Assembly: GCA_016218915.1 (NCBI GenBank)
Contig: JACRCQ010000037.1
Span: 1 to 64,000 of the forward strand
Direction of reading: 5' to 3'
Origin: Deltaproteobacteria bacterium
GTDB taxonomy: Bacteria; Myxococcota_A; Polyangia; Polyangiales; Polyangiaceae
Length of the DNA: 64,000 nucleotides
Below the pieces are notes generated by a model that saw only the letters and a list, made by a program, of their open reading frames with translations, searched no databases and was not told where the DNA came from. This document shows positions 1-7,632 of this stretch, piece by piece. Each line of letters begins with the position of its first letter. Position 1 is the first letter of the stretch. A program made the position numbers and the translations under genes.

Positions 1-141
1 AAGATGGTCATGCCGGGCGACAACGTGAACATGGCCGTGACGCTGATCACGCCGGTGGCTTTGGAGGAGCAGATGCGCTTCGCGATTCGCGAAGGCGGAC
101 GCACCGTCGGAGCCGGCGTCGTGACCAAGGTCGTGGAGTAG
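1..141 (+). CDS. tuf: Elongation factor Tu, C-terminal end (partial)
   Basis: The first 46 codons of the window, open from base 1 and ending in TAG at 139-141, encode the end of EF-Tu. The segment has the family's domain 3 ending, including PGDNVNM, FAIREGGRTVGAG and VVTKV. EF-Tu is the GTPase that delivers aminoacyl-tRNA to the ribosome. The 5' part lies outside the window. The stop is 9 bases before the next start, so tuf is probably co-transcribed with the ribosomal genes, as in the str/S10 arrangement of many bacteria. Confidence 0.96.
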   Translation, partial: KMVMPGDNVNMAVTLITPVALEEQMRFAIREGGRTVGAGVVTKVVE

Positions 142-150
142 GAGCCCATC

Positions 151-462
151 ATGGCTGATACCACCAAGATCCGAATCCGCCTGCGCGCGTTCGACCACCA
201 GCTTCTCGACAAGTCGACCTCCGACATCGTGGAGACGGCGAAGCGCACCGGCGCACGCGTGGCTGGACCGATCCCCCTGCCCACCGAGATCAGGCGTTAC
301 ACCGTGCTGCGCAGCCCGCACGCGGACAAGAAGTCGCGCGAACAATTCGAGATTCGCACGCACAAGCGCCTGCTCGACATTCTCGAGCCCACTCAACAGA
401 CCCTCGACGCGTTGATGAAGCTGGACTTGTCAGCTGGTGTCGACGTCGAGATCAAGTCGTAG
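151..462 (+). CDS. rpsJ: 30S ribosomal protein S10
   Basis: A 103-residue protein with S10 landmarks: KIRIRLRAFDHQLLD at the N-terminus, the loop GPIPLPTEIRRYTVLRSPH and the C-terminal THKRLLDI block. S10 is a 30S head protein and in other bacteria also partners NusB in antitermination. Length is normal for the family. It follows tuf by 9 bases with a GGAG upstream of ATG. The usual next gene, rplC, is missing: rplD starts 13 bases after the stop. Confidence 0.98.
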   Translation: MADTTKIRIRLRAFDHQLLDKSTSDIVETAKRTGARVAGPIPLPTEIRRYTVLRSPHADKKSREQFEIRTHKRLLDILEPTQQTLDALMKLDLSAGVDVEIKS

Positions 463-475
463 GAGGGAGGCAGCC

Positions 476-1126
476 ATGCCAAAGGTGGATGTCTACAACC
501 TCAAGCACGAAAAGGTAGGCGACCTGGAGCTGAGCGACGAAGTGTTCGGCGCCGAGGTCAAGGAGCAGCTCTTCTACGAAGTCGTCAAGGCGCAGCTCGC
601 GTCGCGACGAGCCGGGACTGCTTCAGCCAAGGAGCGCAGCGCAGTGGCCGGCTCCACCAAGAAGATCTACCGCCAGAAGGGCACCGGGCGAGCGCGACAC
701 GGCTCGATCCGTGCGCCGAGCTTCGTGGGCGGCGGCAGGGCTCATCCCCCGCGTGTGCGCGACTGGTCCTACCGGCCGCCGCGCAAGGTGCGCCTCGGCG
801 CCCTCAAGAGCGCGCTGTCGCTCTTCTGCAAGGAAGGCCGATTGATCGTGGTCGACTCCCTGGAGATCACCGAGATCAAGACCAAGGCCATGGCCGACGC
901 GCTCGGCACCCTGCAGGCCACCAAGAAGAGCCTGGTGGTCGACAGCAAGGACAACGAGAAGCTGCGCCTTTCGGTGCGGAACCTGGCAGATGCCCAGTTC
1001 CTGCCCCCCGAAGGCGTCAACGTCTATGACCTGCTCCGGCACGACCACCTCGTGGTCAGCCGTAGCGCTGCCAAGGCCCTGGAGGCGCGTTGCCTGTCCA
1101 CCAAGGCCGACGGAGGGACGCCATGA
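476..1126 (+). CDS. rplD: 50S ribosomal protein L4
   Basis: L4, about 216 residues, recognised from KIYRQKGTGRARHGSIRAP and GGGRAHPPRVRDW, the extended loop that lines the peptide exit tunnel, and a C-terminal domain ending VYDLLRHDHLVVSR. An ATG at 476 preceded by AGGAGGGAGG (461-470) is preferred over an in-frame upstream start at 437 that would overlap rpsJ. The TGA overlaps the rplW start as ATGA (1123-1126). L4 is the autoregulator of this operon in E. coli; whether that holds here is unknown. Confidence 0.97.
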   Translation: MPKVDVYNLKHEKVGDLELSDEVFGAEVKEQLFYEVVKAQLASRRAGTASAKERSAVAGSTKKIYRQKGTGRARHGSIRAPSFVGGGRAHPPRVRDWSYRPPRKVRLGALKSALSLFCKEGRLIVVDSLEITEIKTKAMADALGTLQATKKSLVVDSKDNEKLRLSVRNLADAQFLPPEGVNVYDLLRHDHLVVSRSAAKALEARCLSTKADGGTP

Positions 1127-1413
1127 CCCCCGAGCAGATCATCGATCGACCGATCGCCCTGACCGAGAAGGCCACCCAGCTGCGCGAGCAGAACAAGGTG
1201 ATCTTCCGCGTCAACCGCAGGGCCAACAAGATCCAGATCCGCGAAGCCATCCAGAAGCTGTTCAACGTGACCGTGGTCGAGGTGAACACCCTGGTGATGC
1301 GCGGCAAGGAGCGTCGGATGGGCCGCGGCTACAGCAAACTGCACAATTGGAAGAAGGCGATCGTCACCCTGAAGGCAGGGGATACCATCGAATTCTTCGA
1401 GGCCTCCGAGTAG
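1123..1413 (+). CDS. rplW: 50S ribosomal protein L23
   Basis: L23, 96 residues, at the tunnel exit where trigger factor and SRP dock. It shows the IIDRPIALTEKA start, the VNRRANKIQIREAIQKLFNV beta-alpha unit that binds 23S rRNA, and a basic MGRGYSKLHNWKKAIV loop. ATG 1123 overlaps the rplD stop, implying coupled translation. An in-frame start at 1090 inside rplD is less likely. Length is normal. Confidence 0.97.
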   Translation: MTPEQIIDRPIALTEKATQLREQNKVIFRVNRRANKIQIREAIQKLFNVTVVEVNTLVMRGKERRMGRGYSKLHNWKKAIVTLKAGDTIEFFEASE

Positions 1414-1431
1414 GCAGGAAGGAACCTTCCC

Positions 1432-2262
1432 ATGGGTATCAAGACCTTCAAGCCCACGTCGCCCGCAAGGCGCTACTACTCGGTCAGCGACTTCGCCGAT
1501 ATCACCAAGGGGTATCCCGAGAAGTCGCTCACGACCGGCAAGCGCTCCACAGGCGGACGTAACAGCTATGGGCGCATCACGACCCGGTTCCGCGGCGGCG
1601 GCCACAAGCGCTGCCTGCGCGTCATCGACTTCCGCCGCGACAAGATCGGCGTGCCCGCCAAGGTGGCTGCGATCGAATACGATCCCAACCGCACGGCGCG
1701 CATCGCGCTGCTGTTCTACGTAGACGGCGAGAAGCGCTACATCCTGGCGCCTGATGGCATCAAGGTCGGCGACATGCTGGTCGCGAGCCGTCATGCCGAC
1801 ATCAAGCCAGGCAACAGCCTGACTCTGCGCCACATCCCGCTCGGGACGTCCATCCACAACATCGAGCTCAAGAAGGGCAAGGGCGGCCAGATCGTGCGAT
1901 CGGCCGGGTCTGCCGGGCAGCTGATGGCCAAGGACGGCGACTACGGGCAGGTGCGTCTTCCCTCCGGCGAGGTGCGCAAGGTGCATCTCGACTGCCGCGC
2001 CACCATCGGCCAGGTGTCCCACATCGACCATGCGCAGATCGTTCTGGGCAAGGCGGGACGCGTCCGTTGGCAAGGCAAGCGGCCTCACGTCCGCGGCGTC
2101 GCGATGAACCCGGTCGACCACCCGATGGGCGGCGGCGAGGGACGGTCGAGCGGTGGGCGGCACCCGTGCTCGCCCTGGGGCCAGCTTTCGAAGGGCCTCA
2201 AGACGCGCAACAACAAGCGAACTGACAACATGGTAGTCAAGCACCGTTCGAAGAAGGGGTAG
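1432..2262 (+). CDS. rplB: 50S ribosomal protein L2
   Basis: L2, 276 residues. It carries the KTFKPTSPARRYYSVSDF start, NSYGRITTRFRGGGHKR, the central AAIEYDPNRTARIALL RNA-binding fold and the strongly conserved VRGVAMNPVDHPMGGGEGR block near the peptidyl-transferase centre, then the basic tail VVKHRSKKG. It has an AGGAAGGAA ribosome-binding site 18 bases after rplW. Length is typical. The opposite strand is open for about 400 codons here, which is a composition shadow. Confidence 0.98.
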   Translation: MGIKTFKPTSPARRYYSVSDFADITKGYPEKSLTTGKRSTGGRNSYGRITTRFRGGGHKRCLRVIDFRRDKIGVPAKVAAIEYDPNRTARIALLFYVDGEKRYILAPDGIKVGDMLVASRHADIKPGNSLTLRHIPLGTSIHNIELKKGKGGQIVRSAGSAGQLMAKDGDYGQVRLPSGEVRKVHLDCRATIGQVSHIDHAQIVLGKAGRVRWQGKRPHVRGVAMNPVDHPMGGGEGRSSGGRHPCSPWGQLSKGLKTRNNKRTDNMVVKHRSKKG

Positions 2263-2265
2263 CTC

Positions 2266-2571
2266 ATGGCCCGTTCAATCAAGAAGGGTCCGTTCATCGA
2301 CGGCCACCTGATGGAAAAGATCAACGAGGTGGCGAGCCAGAAGAGCAAGAAGGTGATCAAGACCTGGTCACGTCGCTCGACCATCATCCCGGAGGCGGTG
2401 GGACTGACCTTTGCCGTGCACAACGGCAGGAAGTTCGTGCCGGTCTTCGTGACCGAGAACATGGTCGGACACAAGCTCGGCGAGTTCGCCCCCACGCGCA
2501 CCTTCCATGGTCACTCCGGTGATCGCAAGTCGAAGGTCGCGGCGCCTGCCAAGGCCCCCCCGAAGAAGTGA
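2266..2571 (+). CDS. rpsS: 30S ribosomal protein S19
   Basis: S19, 101 residues, with ARSIKKGPFIDGHL, the core IKTWSRRSTIIPEAVG and FVTENMVGHKLGEFAPTRTFHGHSGDRK. It binds the head of 16S rRNA with S13. It starts 3 bases after rplB. In the standard S10 operon rplV, rpsC, rplP, rpmC and rpsQ follow, but none is here; a hairpin and non-coding sequence follow instead, so the operon ends or has been broken at this point. The C-terminus has a short Ala/Pro/Lys extension. Confidence 0.98.
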   Translation: MARSIKKGPFIDGHLMEKINEVASQKSKKVIKTWSRRSTIIPEAVGLTFAVHNGRKFVPVFVTENMVGHKLGEFAPTRTFHGHSGDRKSKVAAPAKAPPKK

Positions 2572-2587
2572 GAACTAGGAACTAGCA

Positions 2588-2645
2588 ACACGGGAATGCG
2601 AATGAGAATGGGGAATGAATTCCCTGTTCTCATTTGCGTTCGTGT
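2588..2645 (+). terminator. Long hairpin after the ribosomal operon
   Basis: Arms 2595-2616 and 2619-2640 match at 18 of 22 positions, and all four mismatches are transitions that become G-U pairs in RNA. Flanking ACACG (2588-2592) and CGTGT (2641-2645) extend the stem across a small bulge. It starts 17 bases after the rpsS stop, where transcription should end. No U-tract follows, so it is not a textbook intrinsic terminator; it could equally be a 3'-end stabiliser or processing site. Confidence 0.6.
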
Positions 2646-2654
2646 GTCCTGCGA

Positions 2655-2717
2655 TGGCGTGCGCCAGTTCACGGATGGCGGGCGCCGCTTGCGGGGTGGC
2701 GAGCGCCATTTGTGAGC
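2655..2717. repeat. Three 21-bp tandem repeats with palindromic cores
   Basis: Three units start at 2655, 2676 and 2697, spaced exactly 21 bp. Each begins with a dyad: TGGCGTGCGCCA, TGGCGGGCGCCG and TGGCGAGCGCCA. Two have perfect 5-bp arms. The rest of each unit is poorly conserved. The 21-bp step places the dyads on one face of the helix (two turns). No open frame here looks like a gene. Confidence 0.6.
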
Positions 2718-3009
2718 GATCGCAGGGAATCATGCTTGCAGGGATGGCCGCGAGGGAGCCCGAAGGGTGGAATCTGCAAGCACAAGTTGCGATCGGGCGC
2801 GACCGCACGCGTGATGAGCCCGATCGAATTCTTGTGCCGCATGGCCGCTCTGATCGCGCCACCTCGCATACCGCAGCTTCGCTACCATGGTTGCCAGGCT
2901 GCGGCTTCGCCCTTGCGCAAGCTGATCGCGCCGGCTCCGGCTTCAAGAGGGACTTGGGGGCCACAGACGATGGATTGCGTTGCCCTCGGTGAAGGGCGGG
3001 CTCTGAGGT
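2718..3009. other. Non-coding stretch between rpsS and a convergent gene
   Basis: About 290 bases beyond the repeat array with no supported gene, RNA or clear signal. Frames open here lack recognisable protein features and start signals. Together with the hairpin and repeats it makes a 438-bp gap that separates the ribosomal genes from unrelated lipoprotein-type genes. Confidence 0.5.
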
Positions 3010-4722
3010 TCACTTCTGGACGACGACACCAACACCCGTTGCCTTGCCGCTCGAATCGACGACGAAGGCACGACTCTTGAGCCAGGATTCGAAGAGCACC
3101 AAGGCGGTAGCGCCGTGCTGGATGAGCTGAACGACGTGCGTCTGTCCCACGCCATGCTCTTCAGCCGGATCGAACAGCACTACGTCCTGCGCGTGCTCCA
3201 TCTCCTCGATGGGAGCGAGACGCATCCGAAGTCCTCCAGTCTCGCCGTGCGACCACACGAGCAGCAGCTTCCCATCGAGGTCGGCGACCTGCACCGTGTG
3301 CAAAGGGCTTCTCTCCATTCGGGGCGCGAAAAGAAGAGAACCCTCCAGCTGTGCGGGTACATGCTCGCGCATCGCCGTGGCCAGCGGGAACCGCCGGGTC
3401 GCGCAACTCGCCTGCGTGCAGCTCGTCTGCACCACCTGCACGGCACCATCTTGAACGAACCCGGTCACGGTCGCCCCATGCCGATGACATGACAACGAGT
3501 GACCGTTGGCGACCGGGCGCAGCGTTGACCATTCGCCCGCTGCGGCCAGCGCAAGGTGTGACGTCTCGCTCGTACGGTACAGCAGAGCAATGCGGTCCTC
3601 GGACCTGCACGACATTGCCGCCCACCCCCCGGATGGAACCGAGCCCAGATCGACGGCCTGTCCCAGGTTGTCGTCAGGACCGAAAAGGCGAGCGATCATC
3701 AGCTTCTCTGCCTGCCGCCAGACGAGGTGGTCGTCGATGAACTCGAACTGCCCGCCCCAACCCAGCGGAAGGACTTCGCGGCGGCATTCACGTGCGGGAG
3801 CCCCACCCGACGGCGCGGGGCAGCGGAGAAGCACATGGCGGCCCTGCTGTCCCTTTTCCTTCTCCCGATCGAGCACGACGAAAGACCCATCGGCCCGGGC
3901 GTAGGTGTTCATCGTGCGATCGCCGCCGACGCGCACGGCGGTATCCGTCCTCCAAGCGGCAGCGTGCCAGTTGAAGACGAGCGAGGGTGCGCCCTTTTCA
4001 GCCACGCCCAGGTGTAGGGAGGATCCGCCTTCTACCCCCGGAGGAGAGGAGATACGGGCCAACACCAAGGCGTGCGGAGGGGGATCGTCTCGCAACGAGC
4101 AGATCGATCCGGCGTGCGGTAACAGGAACCTCTGCGAGAAGCCGGCAAGCGGCACGATGACGGTGTCCCAGTGGAACACAGGCTTCAGGGAGCTGAGGAC
4201 CGGCGGAGCGCCGGCCGGCGGCGCCGGGACTTCATCGTCGGAGTGCACCGCGGGAAGGTGTTGGGCAGCCGCTTCCCACAGACTGTCGAAAAGAAGCCGC
4301 GGCTCGGGGTTGAGCTTGTTCTGGACCAGCATGGCAGTCGGTCCGGCCACCTCGTCCAGTCCCGCGGCCCTGGCTTCCGTCAGCAGCCGCTCGGCATAGG
4401 GAAGACAGCGTCCTGGCCACTGGCTGGGAGCCGTTCCCGCCTGCTGTTCAGGTGGTTGCGACGCCAGCGCAAGCACCCTCCAGCGCATTCGCTGTCCCAC
4501 GGTGGCGCCTGGGGACGTGTCTGCGACAAGGCAACGCGAAAGACGCGAGAACTCCTGCCCGGCCCGCTGCTTTGCGGCCTGCTGCCTGCGCTCGTCGAGA
4601 GCGTTCCGCACGGCAAGGTACAAGCCGCTGCCCGCCAGGAGCGCGAACACGGCCGCCGCCAGGGCCAGCCAGACCCGTGCTCCCCGACGCACTCTGGTCT
4701 TGCGGTCGCTCCCGTGCTCCAT
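3010..4722 (-). CDS. Membrane-anchored extracytoplasmic protein, unknown function
   Basis: A protein of 570 residues with no family I recognise. A basic N-terminus (SDRKTRVRRGAR) precedes one hydrophobic segment at about residues 13-33 (VWLALAAAVFALLAGSGLYL), so the remainder should lie outside the inner membrane. The body is rich in short beta-like stretches and Trp/Gly turns that could form a propeller, and has scattered Cys (SCTQASC). The ATG at 4722 is chosen because it places the membrane segment at the N-terminus; the frame stays open to 5136, but that extension is Arg/Pro-rich and has no protein character. Confidence 0.75.
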   Translation of the reverse strand: MEHGSDRKTRVRRGARVWLALAAAVFALLAGSGLYLAVRNALDERRQQAAKQRAGQEFSRLSRCLVADTSPGATVGQRMRWRVLALASQPPEQQAGTAPSQWPGRCLPYAERLLTEARAAGLDEVAGPTAMLVQNKLNPEPRLLFDSLWEAAAQHLPAVHSDDEVPAPPAGAPPVLSSLKPVFHWDTVIVPLAGFSQRFLLPHAGSICSLRDDPPPHALVLARISSPPGVEGGSSLHLGVAEKGAPSLVFNWHAAAWRTDTAVRVGGDRTMNTYARADGSFVVLDREKEKGQQGRHVLLRCPAPSGGAPARECRREVLPLGWGGQFEFIDDHLVWRQAEKLMIARLFGPDDNLGQAVDLGSVPSGGWAAMSCRSEDRIALLYRTSETSHLALAAAGEWSTLRPVANGHSLSCHRHGATVTGFVQDGAVQVVQTSCTQASCATRRFPLATAMREHVPAQLEGSLLFAPRMERSPLHTVQVADLDGKLLLVWSHGETGGLRMRLAPIEEMEHAQDVVLFDPAEEHGVGQTHVVQLIQHGATALVLFESWLKSRAFVVDSSGKATGVGVVVQK

Positions 4723-5049
4723 GACCGGCAGACTAGAGACAGGCCCGGCAGAGATCAATTGCCGCAAAGGTCGGTTGCCTCGACGAGGGGATTGGCGACT
4801 CGGAACCACGCGACAGCGGCCATCAGAGCCAGGCGGCAGCCGTCGTGGCGGCCACCTTCTGAGAAATCCCCTCCTTCGTGCGCGTGCCGTGCGCCCGGTG
4901 TGCGAGCGGGCAGAGGTCTTCGACACGACCAAGCGTGCCGCCCCCTGCTGGCCTGACGCGGCGGAGAGGAATGTCTTTGCAGCAAGCCCGCGGCGCTCCC
5001 GTGCTTGCGTGGGTATAGAGTTCCACCATGGGCGAGGCGCCGGACCAGC

Positions 5050-5068
5050 AGCCCCCGAAGGGGGGGCT
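5050..5068 (-). terminator. GC hairpin downstream of the acetyltransferase gene
   Basis: A 7-bp stem (AGCCCCC pairing with GGGGGCT) around a 5-base loop. It lies about 70 bases beyond the stop of the minus-strand acetyltransferase gene. No U-run follows. Confidence 0.35.
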
Positions 5069-5095
5069 TGGCTGACCGCGCAGCTGACTTGCATC

Positions 5096-5120
5096 AGCCC
5101 CCGGCTTTCAGCCGGCTGCT
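5096..5120 (-). terminator. Hairpin after the acetyltransferase stop codon
   Basis: CCGGCT (5101-5106) pairs with AGCCGG (5110-5115) around a 3-base loop. The stem extends through an internal mismatch with AGC (5096-5098) and GCT (5118-5120). It begins 17 bases past the stop of the gene at 5137-6018, a fitting place for termination, but has no U-tract. Confidence 0.45.
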
Positions 5121-5136
5121 TCAACTGAGACCCCAT

Positions 5137-6018
5137 TCAAGCCTGCGAAGTGCTGGGGAACAGCACCCGCCCGGCAAACGGTGACCCGCCAAGGACGTGC
5201 AGGTTGTTGCAGAGGTTCGGCGTCCAGTCGGCGTCCGCCAGGTCCAATCGGTCGGGGAGGAACATGAACTCGACGACCGATGGGGCGGGTTCGCCGATGA
5301 TGTATGGGTACAGCGACGCGAATGGCGGGAGCTGCTCGCTGACGATGTCGTATATCGAGAGCCTGCCGTCTTCGTGTTGGGCGAACGCGACGATGCAGTC
5401 GAACTCCTGGACATAGTAGAGCTGATCACGGAGCCGGTGGAGGCAGTGGAACAGGAGCAAGGGGGCGTTGTTCACCCCAAGGAGCCATGATACCGGCGTG
5501 CGCGCTCGGGCCATCGCCGCGAGCCGCGACAGATCTTCAGGACGGTCAACGTTCAACCTGACTGCGCCAGGTCTTCTCGATCCGCTTGGCGGACGGACGC
5601 TGGGCAGGTACTCCGGTACCGGCATGAATCCGTGCCGCTGATAGAGCGGCTTGGCTTCGTCGCTCGAGAACAGGAACACGAAATCATGCCCATCGGCGAA
5701 ACGTTCGAGCGCGTACGTGAGCAACTTCGAGGCCAGTCCAAGCCTGCGAAAGCGCTCCAGCGTAGCGCACGTGCACACCTGCAGAGCGCGGGCTGGTACG
5801 CCACGGACCACCATGTCCAATGAGTAGACGCTGACGTTTGCGATGACTCGCCCGTCGAGAACATAGGAGACCGGAACGTAGTTCGGATCGACGAAGCCGT
5901 GCGCCGACCACTCCTCGAAGTCGAACTCGAACACTGCAGTGGTCAGCTCGCCGAGTTGGGCGAGTCGGTGGTCATCGACCCCGACGCGGAGCTCCAACCC
6001 TTGCAGGAAGTCTGGCAT
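5137..6018 (-). CDS. GNAT-family N-acetyltransferase
   Basis: A 293-residue protein whose N-terminal half is a GNAT domain: strands around VPVSYVLDGRVIANVSVYSLDMVVRG, then the acetyl-CoA loop in RFRRLGLASKLLTYALE (the R/Q-x-x-G-x-G/A motif A) and a closing LYQRHGFMPV. Members transfer an acetyl group from acetyl-CoA to an amine; the substrate cannot be read from sequence. The C-terminal 130 residues form a second domain resembling the sterol-carrier-like halves of two-domain acetyltransferases, which is uncertain. It is cytosolic, with no signal peptide, and stands alone with hairpins after its stop. Confidence 0.85.
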   Translation of the reverse strand: MPDFLQGLELRVGVDDHRLAQLGELTTAVFEFDFEEWSAHGFVDPNYVPVSYVLDGRVIANVSVYSLDMVVRGVPARALQVCTCATLERFRRLGLASKLLTYALERFADGHDFVFLFSSDEAKPLYQRHGFMPVPEYLPSVRPPSGSRRPGAVRLNVDRPEDLSRLAAMARARTPVSWLLGVNNAPLLLFHCLHRLRDQLYYVQEFDCIVAFAQHEDGRLSIYDIVSEQLPPFASLYPYIIGEPAPSVVEFMFLPDRLDLADADWTPNLCNNLHVLGGSPFAGRVLFPSTSQA

Positions 6019-6167
6019 GGTCCGGGTGAGTGTACCTCAACCTGCGTAGCGCGGAGCGCGCGCGATGGTCTTGGTCCCTCATCGCCCGCCACAAGGATCC
6101 ACTGCCAACACGAGCGAGGTCCCAGCCTGCGTGCAGCTGTCAGAAGGGCGCCAGCCCTCACTACTTG

Positions 6168-7049
6168 CTAGTACTCAAAGCAGTACAATCCGCACTTGGC
6201 GCTGCAGGGCGTCTGCAGCGTGACCGAGGACCAGCCGCAGTCTGTCAGTGTAGGCGAGCCCGAAGTGCCCATGACGCCGGCGTCCGACTTCGAGAAGTTG
6301 TCGCAGTTGAACGCGGTGGCGCTGCTGTCGCAGAGCGTGCCGGTCCATATGCACGCCACGGCGACGAAGGCGCCCGCGGGGTTCTTGCTGATGGGGTTCA
6401 CGAGCTGGCCGGTCACGAGTTCGCCCCACGTGGCTGCGACCAGCGTCCCATCCACCAGCATGCGGGGCAAGGTTTCGTTCTTCGCCCACTCGTACGGCGT
6501 ACCGCCGTCGGAGGCTGACGAGAGCCAGGCTCTCCACTGCCCCTGGAGCCCATTGCTCTTGGCCTCCTGATTGCACAGGGTGTCGGCGCTCTGGTTGTCC
6601 CCGATGTACGCGCCGATGACGCCGTCAGCGGCGACGTCGATGGCGAAGACCCGGAGCGCAGGCTGGCACTGACCTTGGATGCACACACTCTTGGCACCGC
6701 ACGAGGCAAAATGGGTGCAGGGGGCTTCCTCTGTCGCGTCCCCGCCTGCATCCTGTCCGCCGCTGCCCGCATCCTGTCCGCCGCTGCCGGCATCCTGTCC
6801 GCCGCTGCCGGCATCCTGTCCGCCGTTGCCAGCATCCTGTCCGCCGTTGCCAGCCTTGCCCGAGGCGCCGCCCATGCCGCCCCCGCCGGCGGACGTATCG
6901 TTCGATGCGTCCTGCCCCCCGGTACCGGCAGCTCCCGCCGACGCGTCCGTCTGATCACCGTAACCGTCGTAGTCCATGACAAGGAGGCAACCTGGGCCAA
7001 GCACCGCGCAGCCCAGGACCAGGCCGAGACCGAGAATCCGATCCATCAA
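6168..7049 (-). CDS. Lipoprotein with heptad GGQDAGx repeats and a DUF1554-like domain
   Basis: Encodes 293 residues. A signal peptide ends in a lipobox (LGPGC, Cys21; LVLGC at Cys14 is an alternative). A low-complexity linker follows, rich in Gly/Ala/Asp with tandem GGQDAGS-type heptads, then a short Cys motif (CTHFASCGAKSVCIQGQC), and from about residue 130 a globular domain with CNQEAKSNGLQGQWRAWLS, EWAKNETLPRMLVDGT and paired C-terminal cysteines. That pattern resembles DUF1554/endostatin-like C-type-lectin-fold domains of Leptospira and myxobacterial surface proteins. It is probably a surface lipoprotein on a flexible stalk; ligand unknown. The start could also be the second Met. Confidence 0.8.
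   Translation of the reverse strand: MMDRILGLGLVLGCAVLGPGCLLVMDYDGYGDQTDASAGAAGTGGQDASNDTSAGGGGMGGASGKAGNGGQDAGNGGQDAGSGGQDAGSGGQDAGSGGQDAGGDATEEAPCTHFASCGAKSVCIQGQCQPALRVFAIDVAADGVIGAYIGDNQSADTLCNQEAKSNGLQGQWRAWLSSASDGGTPYEWAKNETLPRMLVDGTLVAATWGELVTGQLVNPISKNPAGAFVAVACIWTGTLCDSSATAFNCDNFSKSDAGVMGTSGSPTLTDCGWSSVTLQTPCSAKCGLYCFEY
6745..6849 (-). repeat. Five 21-bp tandem repeats coding GGQDAGx
   Basis: Five near-identical 21-bp units start at 6745, 6766, 6787, 6808 and 6829 in the stalk-coding part of the lipoprotein gene. They differ at only a few positions, mostly in the seventh codon. The unit length is a multiple of three, so copy-number change would alter stalk length without a frameshift. 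Confidence 0.9.
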
Positions 7050-7632
7050 AATGACCCTTCAAACCCAGGCTCGCGTCCGTGCGGCCCACACCACGGCCTC
7101 CAGTCCGCAACCTTGTCGTCGGCGGATTGCAGCCCTGCGAGCGCGGCGGCCGGCATAGGCAGCAGGTCCGAGAGGACAGGGAGCTGGGTGAGCGCAACCA
7201 TGGGCAGACATTACCACGTCCGTTCGGGCGAAGGGACCAGACCGGAAACCTCATCCGTGCCTGACTCTGAGTCGAGGTCGGGCGCCGGCGCGCTACAACG
7301 ACGTGACCGGCGAACCGGAGCGGTCGTGGGCCCTCTCCTGCCGCCGCAGTGGGCTGCGAGCGGACGCGGCGAAAAGGAGTGGGGCGCGCGCGTCACTTCC
7401 GCCTTGTGCGGGGGTGAGGTTCAAAGGGTTTTTCGGTCTCGGGTGCCAGCGTCGAAGTTCTGCATCGAGCCCGTGGGTTCAGCGCGCCGCCGACAACCAA
7501 CGCGGAGCCCTCCCCTCACTCGCACCCTGCGATGACCTGCACCGGGCTCGGCTGGACGTCGATGGCCCCTGCCCGCACCTGCTCCCCTTGCGCCCGGTAC
7601 GCAGGTGCACGAGGCAGGCTCGATGTTCCGGA
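7050..7632. other. 583-bp non-coding gap
   Basis: Between two minus-strand lipoprotein genes. Several short frames are open on both strands, but none has a credible start, signal peptide or family resemblance. The right part would be the 3' region of the next lipoprotein gene and the left part the promoter region of the DUF1554-like gene. I see no tRNA, repeat or clear promoter. Confidence 0.5.

Larger units (their letters stand above)
4723..5136. other. Non-coding gap with two hairpins
   Basis: A 414-bp gap between two minus-strand genes. I see no gene in it. It holds two terminator-like hairpins near its right end, listed separately. The remainder is upstream sequence of the 3010-4722 gene and should contain its promoter, which I cannot pick out. 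Confidence 0.5.

Noticed and set aside
1024..2244. A 406-codon minus-strand frame across rplD, rplW and rplB
   Set aside because: It is antisense to well-conserved ribosomal genes and reflects GC-biased codon use; no protein family resemblance.
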